From positions 1,336,039 to 1,400,038 of the forward strand of contig QANU01011901.1 of the NCBI GenBank assembly GCA_003254905.1: a stretch of DNA of 64,000 nt. Direction: 5' to 3'. Below, piece after piece: positions 1 to 11,255 of the stretch. The DNA is from Nissolia schottii. Lineage: Eukaryota; Streptophyta; Magnoliopsida; Fabales; Fabaceae. The notes under the pieces were generated by a model. The model was not told the origin of the DNA. It saw only the letters and a list, made by a program, of their open reading frames with translations, and made no database searches. The translations under genes were made by a program, and so were the position numbers. The stretch's first letter is position 1, and every line of letters starts with the position of its first letter.

Positions 1-127
1 GGCTTAGGTTCAAAAATTGGTGTTTGCTTAGCTAATGATATTTTCTCCCTTTGAAAAAGAAAAATTTGTTCGTACAATACAAATGTATTCTGTATGGACC
101 ACTTCAGTTAATGAGGGAATGTAAAAA

Positions 128-164
<37 letters not shown>

Positions 165-165
165 T
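128..165. repeat. CT then AT dinucleotide microsatellite
   Basis: A run of CT dinucleotides passes directly into a run of AT dinucleotides. It is a simple sequence repeat in otherwise unannotated AT-rich DNA, and no gene is seen in the first 600 bases. Confidence 0.9.
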
Positions 166-613
166 CATGGGGAAATAAACTGTTGTAGATAACGCACACC
201 CATGCAAAGAGATCACATATACAGCTGGCTTTCAGTGTATAGGAAGCAACTAACAGCTTTTCTTGGAGTATACAATACATTAGAGAAAGAAAAGACATAT
301 ATACGCTTCTTTTTTCTATTTTTGTGTGGGTGGGGGTAAAAAGATAATTATATTATTAACTACTATTCTAATCTGTTTCGTGAAGAAAGTAAGATAGGCT
401 TGTTGCAATATGACCTGCCTTAATACTATTAATAACCATTAATTAACAATTGAGTAGCTACGATTAACTGGATGAAACCTAGCCATGTGATGTGAGGTTG
501 AGTTTTTTTTTCTTCTTCTTCGTGCTCTCAATTTTGAGATTTAACATAGTTGTATATCATAAACTTGAATTCAAGATCTTTAGTTAAGTCCAATAAGACC
601 CAAGATAGGAACA

Positions 614-900
614 CTACAGCTTCACAATACAAGGAAAAAAGATGTCAACAGCATCTGCCAGAAAATCATTAGAAATAATAGCAGAAACACTTTCAAAAAG
701 TTCCATGTCTTGATAAAGATTGAGTCCCTTCTTAGCAAGTCCATCAATACAATGATTGGCCACTTTGAAAATATGAGAGATCCTTACCTCCGTATGGGTA
801 TAACGGAGGTCTTGAATAGCATTATGGAGGGTTTGGCAAGCATGCCTAGCCCCACTATATATGTGTTTGTCTATATACGTGAGACCGAGGTTGAGTTTAA
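614..900 (-). pseudogene. Remnant of a LINE-type RNase H domain (retrotransposon tail)
   Basis: The minus strand has an open frame ending in a stop at 614-616. It contains TEVRISHIFKVANHCIDGLA followed by KKGLNLY. This matches the end of the plant LINE/RVT-associated RNase H domain, where the usual pattern is an SH.xREAN.xADxLAxxG block. Only the last 70-90 residues are present. No reverse transcriptase is seen beside it, so this is a 5'-truncated relic, as is usual for LINEs. No clear poly(A) tail follows. The family call rests on the motif alone. It could instead be a fragment of a free-standing RNase H-like gene. Confidence 0.5.
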
Positions 901-1292
901 TTGTAGTTAATCTTTTTCTTTTTCATTTTTTTAAAGTAATATCTCAACTTATATACACATGTATTAAGCATATAGTCTAAAACCAACGATAGTTAGTTCA
1001 TCTGATGGGTCTTTTGCTCATTTATTACTACGACTTAAGTTTGCGTTTTAGATTTTTTAGTGGGTGATTCGTAACGAGTATTACTACGACTATAAGCACT
1101 AATGAGCCCGAAGCATGCCAACAACTTCCCCTCAACTTACATTTTTTTAATTAAAAAAAATCATATAGCTTAAGCGCGTAAACACCATTTTGTTACCATT
1201 AACATTTGGTACTTAGCCTTTTAAGGGCAACTTTGGTCCTTCTCTTTCATCTTTTTCTTAAAGATCGTCCATCTTAATCAAAAGCCTGGGCA
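901..1292. other. Intergenic, nothing recognised
   Basis: AT-rich sequence with no coding frame or repeat that I recognise. Confidence 0.5.
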
Positions 1293-1350
1293 TCTTAAGT
1301 ATTAAAGGATGATGGCCCCGCTCTTAAGTATTAAAGGATGATGGCCCCGC
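1293..1350. repeat. 29-bp perfect tandem duplication
   Basis: Two adjacent identical 29-bp copies (1293-1321 and 1322-1350), each starting TCTTAAGTATTAAAGG and ending GGCCCCGC. It looks like a recent replication-slippage duplication with no coding content. Confidence 0.9.
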
Positions 1351-2025
1351 TTAGATATATGAACTTATTCTCCATTCTAACAGGATGGAGTTCGAAAAAA
1401 CGAAAGAAATCCTGATTGGGCATACTAAGTTATAGTATATTTGAATGAGTATATTTCATAGATTAACTATAGTTTTTCGAAAATTGGGAAACGAAAAGAA
1501 GGGTGAGGAATTTTGTGATAGAAAGGAATAAGATTAAAGCTAAAGGATAAATGGTTTGTTTGCTTATCGATTGTTAGGTTTATGCCAAACTTTGATTAAA
1601 AATGATAGAATGAGGGAATTTTCATTGATTTGGAGAATAAAGTATTAAACATAAGGAATGTTGGATCAATTCTGCCACAAGGCCATTTTAAGAGAACTTT
1701 CTTGTCATATTCATTTTTTTCACTAATAAATAAATAAGAATTTAATTTTGATGCTGACAATGTAAAAAAAAGAAGAATTAAAGTATCAAAACTATTATGC
1801 GGATGAGGTTTTGATCGCTTAATTTTATGTCCAGGACTTTTGCAAGGTGCGATGAACGTTAATTATGATTGCGTATTCCTTTCGCATTATGTGATGGGAA
1901 AAATGAGCGACAGTGACATTCTTCGACCAGAAAAAAACTAACTACACAGCTGAATTTATTATTTAGTGTCCAAAAATTGTAAACCGGGTCAAGATTTGAC
2001 ATAAATCAATTTTATTTTTAAAAAT
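1351..2025. other. Intergenic, nothing recognised
   Basis: AT-rich DNA without an ORF of note or a recognisable element. Confidence 0.5.
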
Positions 2026-2173
2026 AGATCACCTTGATGTGAGATTTTCATGACCTTATTATGTGTAGATTTTTACCATTAACTCGGTAGGTAATCCTTA
2101 ACTTGGACATAAACACAATTAATGATAAAAATCTACACATAACAAGTCACGGGAAAATCTCAAAGGAAATGAT
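2026..2173. repeat. Foldback hairpin, possible MITE
   Basis: An imperfect inverted repeat has arms of about 44 bp (2040-2082 and 2119-2162), with weaker pairing outward to 2026 and 2173. The core TTATGTGTAGATTTTTA is shared by both arms in opposite orientation. The spacer is about 36 bp. The size and fold fit a small MITE-like element. I cannot see a convincing target-site duplication, so the class is open. Confidence 0.6.
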
Positions 2174-2329
2174 CCGCCCCCATGGGGGAAAGTTTCTTCG
2201 AAAAGTCATTTAGTTACCACACACGAAGGCCCAAACAACATATAACTGAGGCACTGGACTCACACACCACGACCAAAAAGGAAAGACCTCAGTATTGAAG
2301 ACAAACAAAAAGGATATCTAAACCAAAAC

Positions 2330-2330
<1 letters not shown>

Positions 2331-2374
<44 letters not shown>
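2331..2374 (+). repeat. Poly(A) tract of about 44 bases
   Basis: An uninterrupted run of A residues. It could be the tail of a retroposed sequence lying to its left, but no recognisable retroposed gene or SINE precedes it. It may simply be a slippage-prone homopolymer. Confidence 0.85.
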
Positions 2375-2375
<1 letters not shown>

Positions 2376-3968
2376 AGAAAAGGAGCTCACCATTCATCTC
2401 CCTACTTAAACATTCTGATATTGGTCATGTTAATGAAAGGTGGAAATGAAAACATTAATCCTCTCATATTCCTTTTAAAAACATGAGAGGATCTTGATGC
2501 ATTCTATATTAAGCACAGAGTGCCAGATAAAAGTACAAGAACGGGGTAAGTAATTCAAGTATTCAACAGCTAGGTTAGAAATTAAAGGAAATTTAAGGAT
2601 GAGCATTACTTACATGGCATTTAGTATGGGTAAATGAAATATTCGCATTATCAACCACTTTCCAAGTAAACCATCCCAATAACATGTACATTGTACAATA
2701 CCAAAAAGAAAAAAGTGGATTACCATAAGCACCAGTTATAAAACTGATACCCTGATCATTACATTTGATTCCAATAGGAGATCAACAAAAATGTTGAACA
2801 TTTTTCCCCGCAATACCCCTATATAACAATGCATTGAATGTACATAGAAAGTGGAATAATTAAGAGTTTAAAGTGGAAATATTTCATTGAAAGGGTAAGC
2901 TTTTGAAGTTTTCAATGCATTGAGAACAATCAATCTTGCTAGCCTTGGGACATTGGCTAGCAAGAGTCATATTTCATCACCAAGAAAATTAAAAACCAAG
3001 ACTACTCTCCTGACTCTCGCACCAAAAATGACACCTTAGACAATTCAGTCCCATAAATCTGGCAAGCACTAAGATTATGCATAACAAATACTGCAATACA
3101 GGGAATGGTGTACTTTTAAGCTACTGACAGAGCATGAATCTACTTAGCCCAAGTTCAATGTTATCTAAGCTAATCTCAGAGATACCAACAGGGTCCTATA
3201 TTTCAAGGTCAACTTAAGTAGAACAACTAAGATGCCCAAGGCTGCAAGCAAATGATGTTACTTGACCATAACAAAGCGTATCATCATAGTAAAAAACCCA
3301 AGGGCAACACATCAACAATCCTTTGTAGGGTGTGAGCCATTGAACAGCACACAGATGTATTTCCAGTTGCATAGCTGTTGCAATTGCAAGCACCGCACAG
3401 TTCCACTCAATTCTCCTTCAGCAGAACTTTGTATCGGAGGATCATCATTAGAATTGCAAAACCGTATCAAGATTGAGTTGAGCCGAATTCAACCCTCTTT
3501 TTTCATTTTATTTTATTATAATTTTTGAGAGGATTCTCCATAAGTTAGGCTAACAAACCACAACATGGAAAAACCAGTAGTTGTCAATGCCTAAGTTCAA
3601 CCTACTCTTTGCCCTTATTTTATAACAACACCATTTTCATGTATTCCTTTTTGTGAATCAAGCATTACAAATGAAACTACAAAACAAAACAAAACAGAGA
3701 TTACTTGGATCCTCAGTCACAATCCAAAGCAATCTCAAAGGGAAAAGCAGTAGAAACAAATCATATAATATCGAGTGAAAATAAACCCATAGGAGGCAAC
3801 ATAATTGAGAGGTAAACAGAGAAGAAAGCATTAAGAACTATAGTCACTGCAACATTGAACAAAATTTCATGAGATTCCAAAGATGAATCAGGACCAATTT
3901 CACAGTGACACTTCCCCCAAATACAACACAACAAACCTAATTTGCCAAAAACCTCTTTGAAGAAAGCT
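2375..3968. other. Intergenic, probably includes the NIP7 3' UTR
   Basis: No convincing coding frame. The part just left of 3969 should contain the 3' UTR of the minus-strand NIP7 gene. The 88-codon open frame at 3262-3528 matches nothing I know and is probably chance. Confidence 0.5.
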
Positions 3969-4532
3969 TCAGAGCTCATCCTCCATCCTCAAGTACTCTC
4001 CTACATCAGACTGGTGCAGCACCACGATTCCGTTAGGGTCGAGCTTCCTGCAATCCTGCGTCGACTTGGCGGCGATCCCGAAACCCAAGGGCACGTCCGC
4101 CATGGAGAACACCACGACGCCGTCGCCGGCAGCGATGCTGTCGGTGATCCTCCCCAGCGCGCTCTTGAGGACGTGGTTCCCGTAGAGGAAGGACATCTCG
4201 GACTGCGGCTTGAGCCAGACCTTGTGCTTGGCGTTGGCGGCGAGGAGGTTGAGGGCCTGGACGGTGAGGTGGAAGTTGCCGCCGTGGGTGTATTTTCCGA
4301 TGCAGGTGCCGAGGGAGACGAGGTTGTTCCTGGAGACGTTGGTGGCGCGCTTCACGAGGGACTCGCTGGCGTAGTAGATCTTGTTCTTGTGGAGGCGGAA
4401 GCAGTAGCGGCCGGGGTTAGGGTCTGGGCCTTCGTGGGAGGGGTTCTCGACGATGTTCTTCAGGTTGTTTCCGACGAACTTGAAGAGCTTCTCGAACACC
4501 GCCGTCGTCTCCCTCTCGTCCAGAGGTCTCAT
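3969..4532 (-). CDS. NIP7: 60S ribosome subunit biogenesis protein NIP7 homologue
   Basis: A single-exon 187-residue protein, close to the usual eukaryotic NIP7 length of about 180. It starts [20 protein letters not shown] and has the NIP7 N-terminal (pre-PUA) domain followed by a C-terminal PUA RNA-binding domain from about residue 95, including [20 protein letters not shown] and the [11 protein letters not shown] segment. NIP7 proteins act in the nucleolus in pre-rRNA processing and 60S maturation. The frame is intact and more GC-rich than its surroundings. The ATG at 4532 gives the family N-terminus. Telo-box and TGGGCC motifs lie just upstream, as is typical of plant ribosome-biogenesis genes. 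Confidence 0.93.
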   Translation of the reverse strand: MRPLDERETTAVFEKLFKFVGNNLKNIVENPSHEGPDPNPGRYCFRLHKNKIYYASESLVKRATNVSRNNLVSLGTCIGKYTHGGNFHLTVQALNLLAANAKHKVWLKPQSEMSFLYGNHVLKSALGRITDSIAAGDGVVVFSMADVPLGFGIAAKSTQDCRKLDPNGIVVLHQSDVGEYLRMEDEL

Positions 4533-4556
4533 CTTCTTCCTTCTGCAACACTGCTT

Positions 4557-4764
4557 CTAGGGTTTTGCCGCAACGTTATGTCGTTTGGGTTTTAGGGTTT
4601 TGCGTTTCGTTGTGTTTTATTTGAATAGTACTAGATTTTTCTAAAAAAATGTTCTTTACTTTTTTGTCATCGTCCGAATGGGCCTGATTAGGTCTTTGAG
4701 TCTTGGCCTTTAGTGAATCGGAAACTATAAATTTTTCTATAATATATCCAACTTGAGTTGGGCC
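4557..4764 (-). promoter_or_regulatory. NIP7 promoter with telo-boxes and TGGGCC (site II) motifs
   Basis: Read on the minus strand, upstream of the NIP7 ATG, there are AAACCCTAG (4557-4565) and AAACCCTAA (4592-4600), which are telo-box type motifs. Further upstream are two GGCCCA/TGGGCC site II elements (4679-4684 and 4759-4764). Telo-boxes combined with site II elements are an established feature of plant ribosomal-protein and nucleolar gene promoters, bound by TCP and Myb/telomere-binding type factors. The motifs are seen directly; the regulation is inferred. Confidence 0.65.
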
Positions 4765-5524
4765 TATTTATATCGGAACTGTTTTGATCTTTGAACACAT
4801 AAAGTGACCAACACAAAGTAACATCATTATTTTTATGTACCAAAAAAGAAAAAAATAAACAACATTATTTTTTGTATCATGCAAAGTTCTATTTTTTAAC
4901 CCGTAAACATGCAAATTGGCACTCATTGTTGACAAAATTGGTCAAATTAGTCCTCAAAGTTTTAAATTATTCAAGTTAATTGTGATGCTAACTTTCCATC
5001 TAACCCCACTAACGGCTGCTAACGTTAGGCGTGACATGCTATCTGTCAAATTACTCCTTGCAATTTTTGAAATCTGTCAATTTTATCCCAAAGTTTTTAA
5101 AAGTTTTGTACAAAGAAGTGTCTACAATCCCTAACCAAATGCAAAACTCAGTCATCTTCCCAACTGTGTAGGCCTTTGTTGGTACAATTCAACTCCTGTC
5201 TATTAATTGTTTGATCTAGTTTCTTATTTTGTTTCATTTTACCCCTTCACCAATTTGCTCTATTCTCCTAATCAAAAGAAGTAAAAAAGGAGGAAGAACC
5301 AATAGAGAATTAATTAGTAAAGCATATAGCAGTTAATTGCATAAATAATAGTCATGACTTATGACTTAACCAAATAAATTAATCAATACGGGAATAAAAT
5401 AAGGAGGAAGCTTGTACGTAGACCATTGTCATTGATTCAATACATTACACATAACAATACAAACCCGAAAAGAGTAATAAAAATAATGGAAACTGTACGT
5501 AAAAAGTAATTAGCCTAATCCATC
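4765..5524. other. Intergenic, nothing firm
   Basis: AT-rich. The 4910-5130 stretch has the look of a dispersed plant repeat (phrases such as attagtcctcaaagtttta and ctaacggctgctaacg). I cannot assign a family and no ends are visible. Confidence 0.4.
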
Positions 5525-6088
5525 TTAAGTAGTTGATGAATATCCCTCCCAAAAGGAAGACCGACTACCAATCAAAGAAAGAGAAGCATGGCCCGTGAGT
5601 TGGTCCCTAAGAGTGTCTGTAAGGGTGTCCGTGAGATGGTCTGTAAGGTCGCCAGCATTAGAAATGGCTTCCCCAGCTATCACGGTACCAGCGGCACCAA
5701 CCCCTGCCCCCAAACCTACCTTTCCCTTTTTACCCGTCTTATCCTTGGCCCCACCGGGGTTGACCTTGTGGGTCTGCTGTGAATAACCATCGTAGGCGAC
5801 TTGTGGTGGATACCCATATCCACCCGCGTAATGCTGAGGGTCTCATGACCTGGTAGGTGACGTGTTTGGGGGATTTGCTGCTGGTGGCGGAGTGGGTGAG
5901 GAGGTCGGCGAGGGGGATGTGGACGTGGCCAACGCTGCGACGGTCACACCATTTTCTTGTCGACGGGGGTTTTGACAGCCTTGTCAATGTGCTTGGGCTC
6001 GCCGCTCCATCTTATGGAAGAGGCTCACGTCCTTGAGGTCCTTTGCATAGGCCAGGTTGAGCTCTATGGTTCTCATATGTTCTTCCAT
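5525..6088 (-). pseudogene. SRC2-like C2-domain protein pseudogene
   Basis: From the minus-strand ATG at 6088 the frame reads MEEHMRTIELNLAYAKDLKD then VSLFHKM, the first strand of a plant SRC2-type C2 domain. It then hits a stop. Another frame carries the end of the C2 domain (VGHVHIPLADLL, then SPKHVTYQVMRPS). A third carries the SRC2-type tail: GYGYPPQVAYDGYSQQ, a KDKTGKKGKVGLGAGVGAAG basic/glycine stretch, and a hydrophobic-looking end. The middle of the C2 domain is missing and at least two frame changes separate the pieces. SRC2 family genes are usually intronless cold/stress-responsive proteins, so introns do not explain the breaks. The block is more GC-rich than its surroundings, as expected for a decayed gene. 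Confidence 0.75.
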
Positions 6089-6975
6089 GATGAATATATA
6101 TATGATTGTGATTCTGATTAATTAATGTGATTGTGGTTTATGAGTAATTGTGATTAATTGCGTTAATTGTGGGAAAGAGAGGGAAGGGGGAAGTTACGGC
6201 GGTTAGTATTGTGCTGTGTTCAAAGGGTAATGATCAGTTACCCCTGTTCAATTAACGTGGAGTTGTTGTGATATTACAACGCAACAACCCCACAACTGAA
6301 TCGATGAAAATAGCCATCCTCGCGCATGCATGTGTTATTATTTTTCTCTTTTTTCCTTCTTGTTTTTGTTGTTCGGTGATAAAAGTTCGTTACTATTCCT
6401 AAATTTATATCCAACCACAAAATTATCTGATATCGGTGGTACATATATAGCAGCAATACAATGATAATAATATTCTTTCTCCATTTTTCATTAGGTTTTT
6501 TTACTATATATATATATATATCTATCTTTATTTTGTATTTTTGAAAATGAAAAAGTAGCATTGATTTAGTAAATATTATAATAAAATAAATATATCGTGG
6601 TCTGACTGTTAAGTGCTATTAATGATAGTGTAAGTTTCATGCAGCGCGCACATTGTTTTTGAACAGAAATAGTTACTAGTTGTGATGAACCAACCTTTGG
6701 TTGCAAGTGAATAGTAATGATATAATAATAACAATAATAACTGATGGAAGTAACTATACGATGGCATTGTTGTTGCATATGCAAAGAAGAAGAGGAAGAG
6801 GCCGGCCCGGGGCACGGGTCCTGCTTATCTGCCACTACCACTTCTGAATTGAGTATTCCTATTTATTTCCACGTTCAGTTAACGGGCAGGAAAAATGCTT
6901 GTATTGTATTCAAGAATATTGGATATATTTAAATAATAGAATTATGCGTGTGTGATAAAGAAGTTGCAAAGGCGA
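6089..6975. other. Intergenic, nothing recognised
   Basis: AT-rich sequence with scattered short open frames on both strands, none with recognisable motifs. A short AT microsatellite lies near 6505-6520. Confidence 0.5.
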
Positions 6976-7004
6976 ATTTAGTTTAAGATTTTGCAGGAGA
7001 GCTG

Positions 7005-7352
7005 TGTTTTTGGCAATTAAAGCTGCAAAAGTGTATTGTTTTATCTACTACCGAAACATAATATATTGTTATAACTGATCAAACTAAAAATGAAAAAGAA
7101 ATGCTTTGGTTAAAAAGATTCCTTTAACACTTGGGAAAGAAACATGGAAGGTCTGTTATCCATTGCAACAATCAAAATGTTTTGGATTTAAGCAAGAACG
7201 CAACATGTCATTCGCGTGTGAAGCATATTGGTATCTATGTCAAGCAGTGGAAGATTCACACGGATGAAAACTCTTTTTATTTGATGACAGAAATTGTGAC
7301 ACGTAATAAACTTCAATGTTGTGACAAGTTAATTGGCACAAATTCTAAATGA
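7005..7352 (+). pseudogene. Ty1/copia RNase H remnant
   Basis: The plus strand reads KLQKCIVLSTTE, then EKEMLWLKRFL, then LGKKHGRSVIHCNNQNVLDL followed by SKNATCHSRVKHI. This is the canonical end of the copia RNase H domain, including the C-terminal HSR.KHI block and a degraded VTR tail. Two stops interrupt it and about ten residues after KHI are missing. A purine-rich stretch at 7384-7396, followed by TTGTCGAATT, could be the polypurine tract and start of a 3' LTR. I could not find an LTR pair. Only the tail of the polyprotein survives. Confidence 0.75.
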
Positions 7353-7399
7353 ATACTTTGAGATTATCCCCCCTCCGATCATCTAGAGGGAGGGAGAAT

Positions 7400-9758
7400 T
7401 GTCGAATTCAATCATATGTTTTATAGTTAAAAAAATCATGAAACAAGGTATTGAATACCACAATAAAGTCAGTGTTTGTGAACACCACCTTCATTATGGT
7501 CTTAATGTCATGTTTCATAACATCAGAATGGTACCCCCACACACTTGTATATTGCCATAAGCAACAAGGCATAAACTAATAGCTTGCTAGGTAAAAAATA
7601 TCCACAACACAAAATGCTATAGGGACCAACAAACAGTCTTTGGGATGAGAGGGATGTAAACGTTTGATTTATAGCCCCTTCCTCATATATCCTCTATTTA
7701 GAAAGATACAAACCCATTGCAAGGCCTTGTTCAAATCTAGTGCTAAAAAATTGAGGTTGATAAATATGTGATTATCCTCCCTCTGTTAGCCTCTCATAAC
7801 TCACAAGGTAAAATATATAGGAAGCCTTAGAATTTGACTCGCTGCTGCTAAATTTAGTTAAGTCAATAAATTTTGGATATTAATTAAGCTTCCCAACTTC
7901 ATCACGAAAAATAGTAAGGTTTTTAAGATTTTACAAGTTTTAATATATTGAAGATTTAAAATTCACACTTTTCAATAAAACACTTTCACTCTTAAAACTT
8001 TAACCAATGTCTTTAGGGCACTAATTAACTTTTTCCTAATTTTATTATGGAAAAATTGCAATTTAACCTCTAGTGGTGTATTTAATTTTCTTTGATGAAT
8101 TGGAACACGTGCAAGTAACTCGAAAATAGAAGTTTTATATACATTAATACAATTAAATATTTTCCCTGATCGTTGGAGAATTTGATAATTCTTTTCCATA
8201 TATAACAACATCATGACAACTTGTAGCTAAGATAAACGTTAGTCTCTTGAAAGGCTTGTATAGTAGTAATTAAGTTACTGTTGAATTTACCACTAATTGG
8301 TATTTGGTAGTCAGAACTTGATTTAAAGTCTCCAATAGACATGCAAGAACAAGTCATATAATATTTCTTTGTTTGTGTGACAAAATTCATTGAAACAAAT
8401 ATTCTATCTCCGATTTTAGGTTGACCAATAGATCATAGACACATTAGGAGCATAAATTTCAAAAAACTGATTTATCTAAGAGAGGCTTGGTGAGCATTTT
8501 AATGTCAATTGAAGTGTAGATGATTCTGTTGTATTTTTTTTTATTATTTTTTTACCTTTGACTAGGTTCTCGTTTCATAGACCAATTGTTTTTTTTTTTT
8601 TTTGTGGTAATGCAATAAATGAAGATCTATTAAATATTTATGAAATATTAATGAGAAATTATAGTTAATAATTACAAAAAAAAAGTATTTAGTCTTATGT
8701 TTGTACTAAGAGGTTTTCCCAGGTTAAAAATAGACAAGACATATATTCTAATTGGTTTTATATTTACATGTTAAATATATTGAGCATTTTATTAAATAAA
8801 TATGAGTAAATTGTTGTTCATAAAGCACAGGATAATTATCACACACACCCCTATCATCAACTAATTTATTTTAATAGGAAACACAAAAGATACCCATATA
8901 TACAGCTTTTTAGATTTGAAACCACTTTTACAAAGTTTTACACCACTTTGCCACATAAATTGTGTCCATTGAAAGTGCTCAAGTCAAGTTGATATAAACC
9001 AAACGGTCATGATAATGGGAGACTTGTAAAGTTAATACTTCTTTTTCTTTTGTTTTCTTTTCTTTGGGAACAACTGATCAATGCATCCCGTTCTTTCAAA
9101 AATCAAATAACAGAGTCAATAAAAAAATATAAGATAATTAAAAATAAAATACAATAAAACTTATAATCTAAAAACAAATAAAAATTGAAATATTTTTACT
9201 TTATTGCACAAAATTAGTCTTTCAGGGTTTTAAACCTTTTTATTCTCGATATATACTTAAAAGGAAGTGTAGACTATTACCTCATATACCATAAAATTAA
9301 CATGACATTACACCACTTAACAAGTCTATGACCTTTCGAATTTCAATTTAAGTCTATCACATACAGAAAGTAAGCACACCAACGTCAAGAGATAAGATAA
9401 CCTTACAAATATGAGAAAGAGACACAAAAGAGAAAAGGTAAGATATAAGGCATAAAAGTAATGAATGAATAACAAATCAAGCATTTTTTTTATAAAAAAT
9501 AATTTATTTCTCCTTCTCGTGGTCAATAATTAGGCGCTACAATTAAATCAACAAATATACAAGCCACTAAAAGTAGTAACTAGACCAAATAAAAGGCAAG
9601 CCAATAACTACTAATAAGTTATTAAAAATCATAAGTTTAATTTTTTTTTTGTCATTATAAAACAAATAACCCATAATACCAGTAAAAAAAAAAAAAGAAA
9701 ACATAACAAGTGAAATATATGATCTTTGTGATCTGGAAGTTGTTATTATTTCACTAAG
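7400..9758. other. AT-rich intergenic region
   Basis: No gene seen. The first few hundred bases may include LTR sequence from the adjoining copia relic. Several poly(T)/poly(A) runs occur (for example near 8588-8602 and 9681-9693). Open frames are short and not family-like. Confidence 0.5.
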
Positions 9759-10650
9759 GTTGCGTTTATTTAGTGAGATAGAACAAAAATATTGAGACAT
9801 AAGAATAAAAATTGTGTTGTTTATTGAAACAGACACTAAAATTTATGTTTTAAGATAAAAATTTTATGTATTTTTTGTATCTCCATTTTCTTAAAAAACG
9901 TAGACAAAAATTCATCAATATTTTTTTCTGATTTTACCCTTGTGATATTTTGTTTATGACAAGCTTACCACCTCCTCCCACGCCTTCTCCCTCGATGGCC
10001 TGGTCTCCCTCTCCTTTGGCACGAACATCCCGACCCTCTAAGGCCCTCAGCATCACCCTCTGCAACATCATCACCTTCCCCTTCATCCTCCGCGCCACCA
10101 TCTTTGACGTGAAGGCGCTCTCTCCCCTTCTTAATCTCAAGAGGGAGTCATCGCACGCCTTGTTGCCGTTTTAGCTTCCATGCCGTCGTCGAGGTCAACA
10201 AGGCGACCATCGACGCGTACCTCGCGCGATCGAATCGCTCATGTTGCTCGTAAGCGGCAAGGGGAGGGAGAGAAAGGAAGCTGCCACGACGCTCTACGCC
10301 CTCTACTCATTCCCCCAACAACCAAAGGTGTTGTTCTTGAGGCCATAGAATAAGGGGTTGCTTGAGGATGATAATGAATGAGAAGGTGAGGAGGAATGCT
10401 TCCAGTTTGGTTTAGGTTCTGCGTGGAAACCATGGCATGAGTTGGGAGTGGAAAAGTTCAATTTTGATTATAAAAGGTATTTAAGGTCATTTATAGTGTA
10501 TTTTTTATCTTATTTTTATTAAATTAAATAAGATACACATATAAAAATATATTTTATACATTATCATCAAATATAATGTAAGATTCATATGTCACAACAT
10601 TTTTTCTTTGTCCTCCTTTCTCCTTTATTTCTATGGCAGTCTAAAATACA
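9759..10650. mobile_element. Possible non-autonomous element with MITE-like ends carrying a gene fragment
   Basis: AT-rich sequence flanks a GC-rich coding fragment. The left side (9775-9806) and right side (10583-10615, inverted) share a block in which about 19 of the last 22 positions match by eye. The left edge GGTTGCGTTTATTTAGTGAG resembles the ends of small MITEs common in some dicots. The architecture suggests an element that has picked up host coding sequence, as Pack-MULEs do. No clean target-site duplication is visible and the outer ends are uncertain. Confidence 0.35.
10170..10350 (+). pseudogene. ARM-repeat (U-box/ARM family) protein fragment
   Basis: One frame reads VVEVNKATIDAYLA. 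A one-base shift near 10230 then gives AIESLMLLVSGKGRERKEAA and TTLYALYSFPQQPKV. This matches the plant armadillo-repeat pattern of NKATI, then AI.SLVALL..GKGR.KKEAATALYALCSF, found in U-box/ARM and related ARM-only proteins. Only about one and a half repeats are convincing. The GC-rich sequence from about 9970 may be more of the same gene in decayed form. It lies between MITE-like arms, so it may have been moved there by a transposon. Confidence 0.5.
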
Positions 10651-11255
10651 CCTCTCTGACCTGTCTATTTCACAACAACAACAATAAAAATGAAAAAGTC
10701 TAAAGATTGAGCTAAATAAATCAGGCAAATCATTTATTGAAATCTAAATTATTATTACATAATATAAAATTGGGAAGCCAAAATCCCTCTAGTCTCAACT
10801 GAGTACTGCACCATAGAGCCACAAAAGAAAAGGCAAATGTACCCTGAAACCAAAATCCCTGAGTCTGCGCTAAATATAAATTTCTGCAAATCTCAATCAA
10901 ATAAGGCGGCAATAATAAAATTATTATAAAGCCCTTTGCACCTTTTATTGGATTCTCTTCTCCATTGCGTCCTTCTTCGTCATCCCTTGCAGGTGCGTTC
11001 CCAAACAGACCCTAAAAATTGAATCTTTTTGCCCCTCACCTTCTGCCCTTTTCATTAATTCTCCGTAGTTCTTGGAAATTGAAGGGGGGAACCCTAAATT
11101 ATAGGGTTTCCAGCTGATGGGTCATCATGGATTTGCTTCTTTCTGGTTTATGTAAGTTGAATTATGATGTGGTACATAGCTATGCAAGTTTTATTTGATG
11201 GGGGTTTCATCTTGCAGGTTATAGTCTGAAAAGGGAAGGAAAGGTGTTTGTGGCA

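Noticed and set aside
3942-4595. A 217-codon plus-strand frame opposite NIP7
   Set aside because: It is the antisense shadow of NIP7. Its valine/glycine/glutamate-rich composition is what the complement of this GC-rich gene gives.
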